Notes under the pieces: generated by a model
What the model saw: only the letters and a program-made list of their open reading frames with translations
The model's database searches: none
Told to the model about the DNA's origin: nothing
In this document: positions 48,122 to 60,479 of the stretch, in pieces
How the letters are laid out: each line of letters starts with the position of its first letter
Numbering within the stretch: the stretch's first letter is position 1
Origin: Kryptolebias marmoratus
Lineage: Eukaryota; Chordata; Actinopteri; Cyprinodontiformes; Rivulidae
Assembly (NCBI RefSeq): GCF_001649575.2
Contig: NC_051448.1
Coordinates: 13,076,458 to 13,140,457, forward strand
Direction of reading: 5' to 3'
Length of the DNA: 64,000 nt
Made by a program: the position numbers and the translations under genes

Positions 48122-50640
48122 ACATCTTTCGTTTTTTTACCAAAAACAACAAAAAAAGGCCTTTCATCTCATGTGAAGTATCCCATTGGATAATGTTCTG
48201 TAAAATAATCTTAAACTTTGATGTAGAAATCTAAAAAAAAAACGAAAGAGGGGAAAGCTTTTTCTAAATGTTACAAATTGAAATTAGAAAAACGAACAAA
48301 AAATAGAAGTGATTAGAGGAAGCGCAGTGGTTAAAATAGTACATGTCTTGATAAATGTGTGTTTCTCATTGAATATTAACACAAATTAAGTCTGAATGTT
48401 GACCCTTTTATTGAGCCAAAATGATTTATTTTATAAACTTTGTGCAATTTGGCTCAAATGTCCTAGTAGCCTACCTAAATGTTTGTCAAATAAGTCATGT
48501 TTAGCATCTTTAGGATAAAATAAACAGAATTTTAGTGCCTTTTGAGTTGTTTAGGTGCAATAAATGGTTTTATATTGTGTCTACTGAATGTCTCCACACA
48601 GTTATGATGCCCTCTCCTGGACAGTCTGCTGCAGGAGGCGCATGTTTTGTCTACCTTCCTGCTCTCTGACAGATTGATCGGCAATACGGAAGTGTAAAGA
48701 GCTGATAAGCACTGACATCAGGTAGCAGCTATGTGTCCGCCACGCGGGGCTTGCCTGCTGCGACTCATACCTTATCACGATAAACGCGTGGCGTTTAGTG
48801 GAATGTGGGGAGAGAAAAGAGAAAGAGAGAGAGAGAGAGGTGGAAAAAAAAGAAGAGAGTGGCAAACAATGAGACTTTACAGTGCAGAAAAATGAGGCAT
48901 GATAAAGCAGGAAAGGAGAGCCGGAGAGTGAGTGACAGAAAATGAGAAAGGGTGCTGTTAAAAGGAGGGGGTTTGATGTTAGAAAAAAAAAAAAGAAAAA
49001 GGGATTTGTGTAACCAAATCAGAGCTGAGAGGAGTTCCTCAGCCTTGTCCAGAGTTAAATTGAAGAATAACATTTGGGTTCATTAGCGGTGTCACCGAGC
49101 TCCTGTTTCTGCTGACTCAGAGCGTGTGCATTTGTGTGCTCAAGTGGGCAAGGTTGCAGTGGGCCCAGCTCAGGTGTGTACATCAGGGTTTTGTGCTGAC
49201 TCCATATCTAAACACACGCACTTTAATGAAGGCTTTTTTTTCCTAAAAGTACTATAAGCAGCCTCCCATGCAGCATTGACGCAGCTCTGCGAACGCTGTT
49301 ATGTTAGCGGGGTGATTCCCATATGTGCTGTGAGGATGACGGCAAACGGCGTCTAATCCTTGAGCAAACACTTCCTGAGCCGGTATAAGAGGAATCGAGA
49401 CAGCTGTTTGCAGGGTGCTTAATGCAGTTGACGTTCGGTCTTTTTCCATCGTGAGCAATCACGCCTTGAGGGCCCGTGGCCTGATTTCATGCGACTGCAC
49501 GAGTAGTTTTCCACACAAACACAGGACACGGTCACAAGACTCGGTGACGTTGCTGAGAGGTGTGCAGTTTATTCCCTCTGGCTCTTTATAAACAGCAGCT
49601 AACCGGCTGCTCTGACCTGCATCACTACCTGCAGCTCTTTAAATGTCAAAAATGATTATATATTCAACTAACAACAGTTATTAACACTTTTCTTTTACTA
49701 AAATGAAATAACCAAAAGTGTTTACCTCTGTATATAAAACCTAAACTTTTTTTTTCTCTTTAATACAGTTTAGTTTTTCCTTTTCAACACACACACGGCA
49801 ATTGATTTTTAAGACTTTTCTTATGCAACTCTTATGTGTGTGTGTGAATGAAAGTCACAATGTTCAAATTATGTATAATTTAACAGAAGCATTATGTTAC
49901 CGTAAGACTAATGGCTGACTGCCACGGCCTTTTATCACCTGGCGCCAAATAACACATTCTTCTTTTTCATTCCTTCGCCTCCTTTCCGCCTCGAACACTA
50001 CCTCGTTGTCTCTTGGCGTGCGCTCAAAAAGAGCGTTAGCTGCTGGTAAGTTTGAGGAAAGGGAATAAATTACGTGGCACGGTGCTTCTGTCAGGATTAT
50101 CCCAGTTATTTGATCTCATAAATTATCCAGAAATTAACCTCTGACAGCGTGCTCGATAACGTTCGCCGTTTGACGTCACGGGACGGCGAAACGTAAGCGT
50201 ACCCTCCTTAAAGATTTATTTTTGAACTGGAAAGAAAGTGGTACACGCTCAGGACTGGTCTGCACCAAGAAGCTCAAAGACAAATGGTGCCACTAAAATG
50301 AAACCATGAAATGATGAAAGAGCAAGTTTTTAGTCTCTGTTTTTCTTGGTCAAGATGTCCTCAGTGAGGGCAAACTTCACCAAATATCTTAAGTTGTCAG
50401 AAGGAAACCTTTGCAAGATGCTTACAAACAGAACATAGATAGATCATGGACTCCAACTTTTTTTTTTTATCAGCAAAGAACAACAAATTGGCAAAAGGTC
50501 ATACGAGTTTATTCTCAAAGAGCCCTTCACTTCAGATGGTTAAAGTTTACTTTACAAGCTATTTGCAAATAACTGCTAAGTTTGTGTTCAATGCTAAGCC
50601 ATTAGTTTAAGTTTTATTCAAAGTCAGAGCTGCAGTAAAA
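48122..50640. other. Noncoding upstream of vegfaa
   Basis: No gene supported. A purine-rich stretch (48805-49000, with (GA)n at 48821-48839) and a CTCF-like motif lie here. Open frames at 48602-49073 and 49252-49458 have no recognisable product. Confidence 0.45.
48607..48620 (-). promoter_or_regulatory. CTCF-like motif upstream of vegfaa
   Basis: The minus strand reads CCAGGAGAGGGCAT, a good CTCF core in the orientation opposite to the motif in intron 2. About 3.7 kb upstream of the start codon. Confidence 0.35.
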
Positions 50641-51050
50641 ACAGTTAAGGTGTCCGAGTTTAGGTATTTGTTATGGCTTTTAGTTTTGTTTGTGTTTTTT
50701 AAACTTTCTTCTAAGTTTGACAGTTTAGTTGAGTTCTGTCCTGTTTTTATGGTTTCACCATTAGATGACTTCATCAGTTCTCGTTTCTAGCTCCTATCAT
50801 AATAATGCTACCTGTATTCCATTAGTAATCAGCACACCTGTCAGTCAGTAATCACTCTTCCCAGTACATACTCACTGACTTTAATTTTTTTTTCTTAGAT
50901 CCTTTGTTTAGTTCCTGGTTGCTCCTGTTCTTACCTTGTCACTCGCCAGTTGTTTGATGGTTCACATTCAAGGTTTGCTTCTGAACCTGCCTCCTGTCTG
51001 CCTGCATTTTGGTCCCTTCATTCATCATTATGTGACAGAAGGGAACAAGG
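50640..51050. repeat. Possible degraded LTR-like or other retroelement fragment
   Basis: A T- and C-rich block, TTTTAGTTTTGTTTGTGTTT, TCCTAGTTCCTGGTT-type text and CTGCCTGCATTTTGGTCCCT, resembles the long terminal repeats of some fish retrotransposons as I remember them. No partner repeat or coding part is seen. Confidence 0.3.
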
Positions 51051-51664
51051 CTTTTAGATGCATCATTAAAGTCACTTTCTGGTAGGATACACTTCAAATT
51101 CTTACCCCATTGAAGCCGAAGTAGTAACTGCAGCAACTTCATTCATATGAACAGACAAAATGTGTAGTTTAATGAGTGACTCAGTTGATGAAAAAATGAA
51201 TTCATTACATTCTAAAGCAAGTGAAGATGCAGTGAGCATATAGTGGGCACTGAGAATAGGTAGCATCAATTCAGTGCTGGCAAATACTGCCCCATAGCTT
51301 CATTTGTTTCATAAAAAAAGTAAACCAAAAAAAACAAAAGCAGTGTGCGAAACATTCAACGCACCCTTACTGCTTCCAGAGGAGTTAAGAGAATAAATAG
51401 CATTCAGGTGTAAGTTTGCACAATGATATTTGGGAAACACATTGGGGAAAATCAACTGGAAAGGATTATAATATCGTTGCCAAACAATTTGGAGTTCATA
51501 TGTCATGAGAAAGTGAAAAAGGTTCAAGGCAGTTACTGCTTTTTCCAGGAATCGGTGTTTCAGCAAGTTTAACGCGGTCAGATTGAAAAATCCCCAAAGA
51601 AATTACAAAAAACCCCAAGAGTTTCATCTCAGACTTGAGAGGCCTAATTAGCATGTTAAATGAT

Positions 51665-52500
51665 GATTGTTTTTACAGTATAATTAGAAAAAGACTGAAC
51701 GTGTACGGCTTGTTTGAAAGGTTTGCCAGGAAAAAAAAACAACCCTTTCCTCTCTAAAAACAACATAGAAGCACGGATTAGGTTTGCAGAGTTGCATCCG
51801 AACAAACCACAAGATTTGAAACTATGTCCTTTGGAGAGAAGGACCAAATTGGAAATGCCTGGCTTCATATCAACTGCCAGGGACAATGGAAAAGGGGTGA
51901 CAATTTGCTTTGTTCTGCAGCCACAGGATCTTGGCACCTCGGTCTCTGAGCTGTTCATAAACTCCTCTGTATACCAAAGAAGTGTAGAGACAAATGTGAA
52001 GCCATTGGCCCCATTTGGGTCATGCAACCCCCAAATTATCCCAGAAAGTCTCCAACAAATAGCTTAAAAAAGTAAAGTAACAAGATGTTGCAATGACACA
52101 AAGTCTAGATACCAACACAACTGAAATCCTGCAGCAATGATCTCAAGAGAGATGTGCAACCAAGCGCCTGCAAATCTCAAAAATTTGAAGCAACGTTGCA
52201 AAGAAGAGCATGTCAAAGAGCGTGTAGAACAATGTAAGATTATATCATACAGGTAAAGACTGTAGAATGAAGGTGGTTCTACAAGATAGTGAATCATGCA
52301 GCAGACCTAACAGTAGTTCAGCATACAGTTTTTGCATTTTGGCTTAGTTTTTTTGTAAATAAACACAGACATATAAGTCTTGTGGTGTTAATTTGAGGCT
52401 TTTATTTGACAAATTTGAACACTTGTTTAGTACCAGATAATACTCGTAATAACTTGACCTAAAACGTCTGAAATAAAAAAGGGTTTAGCTTATATTTTCT
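51665..52500 (+). pseudogene. Tc1-like transposon remnant (3' half)
   Basis: The plus strand encodes KNNPFLSKNNIEARIRFAEL, HPNKPQD and later NSSVYQRSVETNVKP, the middle of a Tc1 transposase, but the stretch in between, which should hold the catalytic aspartates, is deleted or scrambled. Downstream text, AATCCTGCAGCAATGATCTC, GAAGCAACGTTGCAAAGAAG and AAGGTGGTTCTACAAGATAG, is the usual C-terminal and 3' flanking sequence of such elements. The longest frame (51714-52067, 117 codons) is therefore not a host gene. Confidence 0.75.
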
Positions 52501-55500
52501 TTTTTGTCATAAAATCTATAGCTGCGTTCATGAAACAGTGTGAAAGTCTCTTCAAATGTGTGTGTGTGTGTCTTTTAATCAGGGTTTAGAGAGAGAGAGG
52601 GGAAAACAGAAGCCAAGTGTCTACAGTTACAGCTTTCAGGTACATGGATATGTGTGATACCAAGACAGTCTCGCAGCAGTTCGTGAAACTGTCACAGAAC
52701 TTGATTCATGTCGTGGGACAGGACTTTCACCCCCTTTTTTTTCCAGGCACACGGGCGATAAATTATCCCCATATAGGAGTGTAGTCTCCGCATTTTGTGA
52801 AGCTGTCACAAAAGGGTGTTTCCCAGTTTTATTACAGGAAATCTGCAATACATCCTGCCTGATCTACTGCTTTCTATTCTTAGATTTGGTTTCATTTTAT
52901 CCATTGCTGTTTGGTTAGACTTTACTGCTTAAGACACATTGTTGTAGGGTTAAATACTTGATTAGAGAAAGTAACGGCTTGTTTTAACTTCAAACCCTTC
53001 TGCAAAAAAGTACAGGCATGCAAATGTAAAAGAAAGTTGGGTTACAACTTGTCATAGACATAAATATGGTGATTTTTGTTTGTGCCTGACAAACGTTCAG
53101 TAATTCTCTTGTATTCTCTTCTATTATTTTGCCCTACAGAAGCCATCTGACGGCCACTTGGACTTCATGCAGCACAGATGCATTCACTCACCCCTGATAG
53201 TGACCGTATAAATCACGAAACAATCAGTGTCACAACTGTTAACCCTGCCCAGCTGTGAGGAGCGTGCCGCAGGGAGGCACATCCGCCCACCCTCCATCAC
53301 TCCTTCCTCCATTCTGCTTTTTAAAAAAAAATATTATTGTTATGTACAGAGCAGCAGAAGCTTTTAGCACAAGTGACAGCTGAAGTTCAAGTGCTTTAAC
53401 GAGCGAGAAACCAACTTTCCTCTTTTCGTTCCTTCCCTCGTCTCGTCTCTTATCTCCTTCAGCCAGTTCCTGTAAAGAGAACATGGGTTTGTGTATTCTG
53501 CAGTGCAGCGGTTCAAAAAGTTCATTATCCCATGTGGTCAGCAAGGAAGAAAAATTAAGGGAAGGAGCAAAAGGGATGTGGGGAATCCATTGTCCTTTAA
53601 CCCAACCAAAGGCTAGTCCTGTCAACATTGATCACATTCAGAAATGCTGGGAGTGTCGCTGAACGAGCAGCAGTAAATGTTGTGAGTCACACAGAACCAG
53701 ATGAATTTTTTGCTGTCAGAGGAAGAGTCTCTCATATATAATAGGAACTTTTAATGTGCAGGAAGTTAATAAATCTCCTTGAACAAGTGGGAGAATTTGC
53801 GGTTTGGGAAAATAATTGATATAGTTTTCTGTCAACTTTTTTAAACGTCATTTTTATCCATGCTCTGTTGGTGCCAAAGATGACGCAGTGTTTCATTTTG
53901 TCACACCTCTCCAAGAAGCGTCAAAGTTTGAACTTGTTAGTAGGGATGGTTTGTCTCTTTTGTTTCAAAGAGAACAAATCATTCTTAAACAACACAAACA
54001 ATATTTGACTTGGATCTTCCTTGTTTGTTGACGCATTGCTGCAAGTGTAGTGAGGTACAATATTGCAACACCATTTGTGAGTTGCGTCACTCATTTTATA
54101 TTAGGCCAGGCAAAATATTGCGTGAAAAGTCTTTAAGTCATTCCTCATTTCGTAAGCCAGTATCGCCAGGGTCGCAACTGCTGGCAAAAAATATTGAACA
54201 ATATTTGCCAAAATGTCTCAAAATGTTTGCGAGGGGTCTCAGTTTCCTTGCCTGATTCACAGATCCTCGCCGTCCCAGAAATATTGAACTGGTTCAAGAA
54301 ATTTGCAAAACAAATTCTATCTCAAAGAAGTCATTGCAGGGCTCACTTGTCAACTTAGTTTCCATAAGTCTTAAAGTGAGATGACTTTGGGACGACCTAT
54401 GAAACCAAACTGACTGACTGGAGACAAAAAAGAGAAAAAGTGCAATCAAAATGTAACATAGTTAAGACACCTTGTGACTAAATTGCAGTATTTGTACTTT
54501 ATCTTAGTCTTTTCTTTGTGATTGGTCTATCTTTGGAGCGCATCCATGACTTTGTTTAATCTCTAAAAAGTACTCAGAGGAGTGCATTTCCTCACTGACA
54601 ATACAATAAAATCCCATCTAATCCCAAATGTCAAGCCTTTAAATAATTGTATTTGCTGCAGATGTTTTAGCGCTTTTATCTTTTGTAAGAACATCTCCCA
54701 GGTGTGTTTGGGAACTCTCGGTTAAAGACGCATTCCTTGCCCACACACTGTCTTATCTGTGTGTACCCTTCATTGTGAACCTGTCACAACTATCCCAGTG
54801 GGCCCGCTGATGGCCACACACGCATCCTCATAAGCACAAATACAAACATGCATCCACATACTTATCGGAAAGCCCAATTCCTCACGAACACTGACCTGTG
54901 ACCTCAGGTTGTGACCTCAGGTTAATTAGTGCCTCACGAGACTTAGATAGATGCAAAGTGATGTAGCAAACAAACACAAACCTGAGCGGTCTAAATCTTT
55001 AAATTTAACAGATCACAAATGTCAGCGTGGAGTGGAAGGACTAAAACAAGTCACCGAAACCCTCAGATATTTGCACAACCACAAAAGTTTTTCCTCACGT
55101 GCCAAGTTTTGGCTGTGAGTGAAGCCCTCCTAAAAAAAAAGTGGTTATTCTTCAGGAACTTTGGTTTTTAGTTCAACAACAAAAAAAAAAAACAACACAA
55201 TGGAGCTGCATCGTGGTGTAAAAAACCCTTTAGTTCATCATATTGATAGTGAACAGATGAACAGCTTAAGTGTGCAGCAAAAAAACCCCAAAATCAACAT
55301 TTTAGAGAAGACCCTGTACAAGACTGGGTTCTGAATCTCATTCAAAATACACACAAAACAAAAGATTAGAAACACGACCAGAAAGTCTGCTAACCTCCCG
55401 GACATTATTGTAGATGAGTAATCCAAAATCCAGACAAAGACGTACTGGAAGCAGGTAAATAAAAACTGTTCCTTTAATGTCTTGTCTTTGGCTGTTAGTT

Positions 55501-55645
55501 AGTGAGACTTAACAGAAACAAAATCAGAACTTTAAGATGAATTTGCTACAAAAAAAAAACAACAAAAAAACAATGGATGCAGTAGGTTGTACAGTGGTGA
55601 GGTGGCTCTTTGCCAGTTTATCCTACTGTTCAAAAATGTGCAGAT
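52501..55645. other. Noncoding, mostly unique-looking
   Basis: The 129-codon minus frame at 53239-53628 has no recognisable family. 53990-54300 has six AATATT motifs. A DR1 motif lies at 54892. A (TG)n stretch is near 52559. Confidence 0.45.
54892..54917. promoter_or_regulatory. Perfect DR1 nuclear-receptor element plus third half-site
   Basis: TGACCT at 54892-54897, one base, TGACCT at 54899-54904: on the minus strand AGGTCA-C-AGGTCA, a perfect DR1 (PPAR/RXR, HNF4, COUP-TF type). A third TGACCT is at 54912-54917, from a 13-bp tandem duplication of TGTGACCTCAGGT. About 10 kb upstream of vegfaa. Confidence 0.45.
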
Positions 55646-55649
55646 TAGG

Positions 55650-56215
55650 TTAACTGGATATTCTAAAATCCTATCTACACTACTCTGGATATTTTTTCTT
55701 TGTTTTGATTTTTCTCTCCTACATGTTCTAAAAAAAAGCTCTGAAATATCCTTGTTGAGCCACTAGGTGGTGAGAACATCCAGACTGAAAATATATTAAA
55801 ATACAGAAAAAAAACATGCCTAATTTGGCAAAAGATTCTCCCCAAACTTTGTTTTCCCCAATTAATACATTTTACAAATTCCTCTCAGTTATTAATTATT
55901 TCAGCATATTTTAACGTTTAATGGCATCAGAATCAGGATAAAGCAAGACAAACACACATTAAAAAAATTGTAAAAACTGCTTCATTGTTGTTTGGGTTTC
56001 TTCTGCTGCTACAACATCCACGTTTTTAAAAAGCTCCATATTTCCAGTCCACACAGAGACACCAGAAACTTTCAAAAATCTCCACTTTGGATAGCATTTT
56101 AAAAAAATATCATTTCTGCTGACAAACTCCATTTGTGTGAGGATGGGATGGACAAACGAAAAATAAAATATCAGTTTTTGAAATATTTCAAGTAGTGCAG
56201 ACAGGGCCTAAACTA
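55650..56215. repeat. Dispersed repeat family C, long copy
   Basis: Blocks: CTGGATATTCTAAAATCCTA, GCCACTAGGTGGTGAGAAC, CCACACAGAGACACCAGAAA, CAAAAATCTCCACTTTGGAT and GCAGACAGGGCCTAAAC. The last two are typical of a fish hAT-type miniature element. Confidence 0.5.
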
Positions 56216-56989
56216 TGGGCATAAAAACCAACTTAGTAGGTGTAACCAAATATCTGACAAGGACAGTGTGTATTTTGTAATTTAAGTGCACCTAAAAACT
56301 GAACATATTTTAATAATTACACCTATCACTACGTGATTATTTTTGTTTTTAGCTATCGTGAAATGTAGAAAATCTGACATAGACATAGACATTAGGAGTA
56401 TTATGAGTAGTGTCTGGTAATTGAATCCAAAACAAACAAACAAAAAAAGAGTTTTGGTACAATCTTTTTTTTTATTACTGTATTTATTTCTCATCCGTTC
56501 AGCTGTCATTGCCTCTAATTTGCTTTCAATTATGATTGTTTCTTTTTGTAGATTTTGTTGTTTGTTTGATGTGATTCTCAAACCACATCAGAAATAATAT
56601 ATGGCATGTTCCCAGTGAACTCACTCAACAAGTATTTACACCCTCAGCTTCAAAGGGGCCTAACCCATAAAAGGCAACACCAGTCAACTATTGCATCATG
56701 CGTCTATTGATTCATAGACTGGCTCTGTAAACCTCACAGTGTTTTGATGCCCCACCTAACGCACTTTGAAACACTTTGTCACAAGTGAGTCAAATGTGTA
56801 GTTTGTAGCTTTGTTGCTGGAAATGCATTCAGGTAAGCCGGAGTTCCGCTAAATTAAAAGCGTGGAAATTAACCGGCACAGGCTCGACTCCACTCCTCCA
56901 GACTGAAGTCTTCAGTGTGCATACCTGAGCACAAGAGTACGAGACCAAAATACACAGAGATTCAGTGTTAAAGGGATTCTGTGGAAAAG

Positions 56990-57090
56990 TTAATGAAGAA
57001 TTAATATCTTACCTGTTGTAGATAGCTCTTTGAATTGCCTCAAATTGGAGAAATGGAGTCTAATTTTGATGAGCTTTGATGACCTTATGC
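56990..57090 (+). mobile_element. Family B element fragment
   Basis: AATATCTTACCTGTTGTAGA, TAGCTCTTTGAATTGCCTC and AAATTGGAGAAATGGAGTC match the left arm of other copies almost perfectly. The right arm is not evident. Confidence 0.6.
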
Positions 57091-57407
57091 CGCTCCGCCC
57101 ACTTTGCACCTTCTGGTTTTTACACCTTTGGAGTAACGCTTCCAGTTTAGCGCTCGCGTGACGCGACAGACAATGAAAAAAAAGAACCAAATTTTGAAAC
57201 ACTATAATTAGAATACAATAACCAGATCGTGTCAGGATTCTTTGTCTATCAGTCATCAGCTCCTGGGACGATTACTAGTGAAAAAGACCTGAGATCACCG
57301 ACGAAGACATTGTAATTATAGATTCCCATGTAAAAGTGACAACAATGAAAAACACTGCATCAAAACTGAAGCATCTCGTTGTCAGTAATCAGTGCTTGTC
57401 TATAAAC

Positions 57408-57593
57408 CAGAGGAGTCCAATCCTGGTCCTGGAGGGCCACTATCCTGCATGTTTTAGATGCTTCTCTGCTCTCACACACCTGATCTGAATGCCTAAGTGA
57501 TTACCAGGCTTCCGAAAAACTTGAAGACCTGCTGAAGAGCAGAGAAACATCTAAAACATGCAGGGAAGAGGCTCCCACGGTTGGGCACCGCTG
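57408..57593. mobile_element. 186-bp hAT-type MITE
   Basis: Ends CAGAGGAGTCCAATCC and, in reverse complement, CAGCGGTGCCCAACCG. The interior is palindromic: TGCATGTTTTAGATG is answered by CATCTAAAACATGCA. The flanks CTATAAAC and CTGTAAGT agree at five of eight positions, a plausible decayed 8-bp target duplication. It resembles a high-copy fish MITE that I remember. Confidence 0.8.
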
Positions 57594-57619
57594 CTGTAAG
57601 TAGACCAGAAACTGCCAAT

Positions 57620-57830
57620 ATTGCACAAAATAGGCTGCGTTATTTCTCAAACACTTTGGATTTCCAGGTTGCATGGATTCACAAAAACTGAGTTTTAAAA
57701 GTCTGTACTTTGGAAAACATTTAAAAAAAATCTTTGTGTGTGGACTGGAGGTGACAACAGCAGAAAACGCTCCTTTTCGAAAGCAGCGGAGCACAACTCC
57801 AGAATTAAACATTTAATTTTCATTTCATAA
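57620..57830. repeat. Dispersed repeat family C, short copy
   Basis: AGTCTGTACTTTGGAAAACA, TTTGTGTGTGGACTGGAGGT and GAAAACGCTCCTTTTCGAAA follow the family C pattern. Confidence 0.4.
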
Positions 57831-59930
57831 CTTTTCCACATGACCCCACTTCAAGAGTTCTGAATTTTTGGTTGAAGTTTGTCACAATCATGTGCACACA
57901 ACGTTTGAAATAATAATTAATCATCATTAAAATGGTTTAAGGGATGAAGCTTTAACAATACGTCCTACAGGGAGACACATTTTTCAAGAACACCTTTACA
58001 CACAACACTCCACTTTCAAACATCACTTTTCCTCACACATGATGTGGCATTAAGCTGTAATAATGTCCCGCTTCTACCTCCCAGCAAGAGGCGCAGCCCT
58101 CGAGCACGATCCCAGCTCGAACACATCCTGCTGTTAGGACCGTGGAGGCCGTGCTGGAAGGGAGCACCATGCACTTATCACCGAACATGTCATCACAAAA
58201 CACATTATTTTCTCCACAGGAGCATGTAAGGAGTCAATCTGTGCGAGTTTGTTGTTATTATGAAGGAACATTCAGACAGACTGATGAACGAAAGTGCGGA
58301 CATGGTTGCACACACAAGCACGTGCACAAATATATAGATATATATATAAACAACCTGTAATAATCAGCTTTTTAAAGGGACTTCCCCTGAGAGGGCACAC
58401 ACTGTAACATGCCCCTGAAGTCAGCAGCATTTCCAGTCCTCCTTAAAACTTTGTGCAAAGTTTTCCACACCAGGTGTTAAGCCCTAATTTATATGACTTC
58501 CTCCTTTCATAATATTAACAGCAAAGACAAAAACAAGGTCAAGGAAACACACTCGTGACAGGTGTAATTGTTTCAACTGTTACTGAAATATGCTTTTGTG
58601 ACAGTCCAACAAAAACAAAAAACATTGCCAAATATTTTTTTGTTGACGCATGCTCTGATCAGAACTTTTAATTTTACAGTAAATTAAGAAAAAAATTTGC
58701 ATTTTTTTACTGGAATAAAATCCCTTTTGTAGCATCTAAACTGGAAATAATCCATCATCCACAAAGTATCGTATATTTTCTTCTTTACTTAATAGATGAC
58801 CTCAGTTCAGGACTTTATTACGCTAGAGGGGCTGTAAAGATCATTTTATTTTACATTTATCTCCTCCTTAATCTGAGTTCTTTTTTTTTTTTTACAAACA
58901 TCATCAATTATTCCTTCAAAAAGACAGCTTGCCTCAAGTCTCATGATGCATTTCAGGCGGGAATAATGCAAGGCATGCGATTCAAATGGCAACACCGGTA
59001 TCTGGAATCTTGTTTTGTTCGGGATCAGTTTACAGCAAAACAAAAAAACACGTTTTATAAAATGTGTTGGGAATAGCTTTCTAATTGGTCAGAAATATTC
59101 TTCTGATTGACTGAGTGACGCCTTTCAGCTTGTAATCATCTTAGTCACGCGAGAAAGTGAAAAGAAAATTTCCCGAAGTCACATTAGGAATGCAGCGTTG
59201 TGCAATTTAATTAAAAAACTTATATCGCTGACTAAAATCTGCAATTTTCCCCAGAGCTGAGAGATTAAAAAAGATAATTTGCAGAATGATTGATGGAAAC
59301 AATGAAGGGGCCTAATGCTGTTAGATACAAAGGTAGACTTTTTTTTTTCTCCTCTTTTTTTTTTTTTAAACAAAAAGGGGTGAACGGTCAAGAAGAAGCA
59401 GACAAAACACTCGTTACGGATTTATTTGTTCACTTTTACTTGAACAAATAAATTACCTGAACTTTAGCTAGTTGTAGAATGGGAGGGGCTATTAATCTTA
59501 ATGACTGGAAACTGGTGTGAAAGATAAACAGATGCTTTACCAAACAGGTTCTTGAGTTAAAATGTTACAAACAGGGAAGCATTTTATCATAAACTACAAT
59601 CTGCTTTACAGCAAGACACATCCTATCACCAAGCTTTAATCTTTAATGACAAGAGAAGGTTAATTATTGTGCTCAAAGCACTGATAAGAAAGTCTAAAGC
59701 TGAGGTTGATTACCACCTGTTAACTTGGCCTCCTTTGCTCTAAAGAAAAATTAATGTTTTTAATCACATAATTAGCTTCGAATCTTTGGCACAAAAGTGA
59801 CGCATTCTTCCATCTCTAATTTTATTTGATATATGTAATAAAGAAGCGTCCAATCTTGAGTTTTAAAGAATTTTTGTTGCCAGATTAAAATGTGCTCTTA
59901 ATTATAAACGTAATTAAAGCCTAAAACAAT
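57831..59930. other. Noncoding, nothing recognised apart from a CTCF-like motif
   Basis: AT-rich, with T12-T13 runs near 58880 and 59340-59367. No supportable gene. Confidence 0.45.
58081..58095 (+). promoter_or_regulatory. CTCF-like motif, far upstream
   Basis: CCAGCAAGAGGCGCA matches the CTCF core CCAGCAGRGGGCGC with two mismatches, at the start of a short GC-richer island (58060-58180). Confidence 0.3.
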
Positions 59931-59934
59931 CCGT

Positions 59935-60475
59935 CATGTCAGAGTTTTAAACTAAAATCATTTGGAGTCACAGCCGTTTGGTCAAACCTTGTGAGTGGCA
60001 TCACACGCAATATTAATCTTTACAGACCTTTTTTTTATCTGACTCAGGTTGATTAGCTGTGGCAGCAGTTTTAAATAGGGTTGACTCCAAAAGTTAATCA
60101 ATTGTACACCCGATGATGACTTCCTGAGACTTTCATTAAAATTTGTCTGGTGGTTTAGGAGATATTTTGCTAACAGACAAACTCAATTGACTCCAATCAC
60201 AGTTCAATCAAAATCCAAAGTGCTCGGTGTATGTGTTAGGATTGGCTCTTAGCTACTACCACACTGAGTCTTAGCTCAGTATCTGTAAATTTGACTGACT
60301 TATAGCTGTTATTGCGTTCACTACAATCAGTTGGCTGTGGCGGCCATCTTGAATTGGCTTGACACCAAAAGTTAATTAGCTGTAGATGCACATCTGATGA
60401 TTTCTTTCTAAAAGTTTCATTAAAATATGTCAGTGAGATATTTTGCTAACGCTACAGACTAAAGAACACACACAT
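59935..60475 (-). repeat. Dispersed repeat family A, two units
   Basis: Unit 1 ends GGAGATATTTTGCTAACAGA (about 60158-60177). Unit 2 has GTGTTAGGATTGGCTCTTAG, CTACTACCACACTGAG, GGCGGCCATCTTGAATTGGC and GAGATATTTTGCTAACG. Reverse orientation. Confidence 0.85.
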
Positions 60476-60479
60476 GTTC

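Noticed and set aside
51714..52067. A 117-codon plus-strand frame as a host gene
   Set aside because: Its recognisable parts are the middle of a Tc1 transposase with the catalytic region missing.
53239..53628. A 129-codon minus-strand frame
   Set aside because: No domain, no splice context and low-complexity stretches; judged to be chance.
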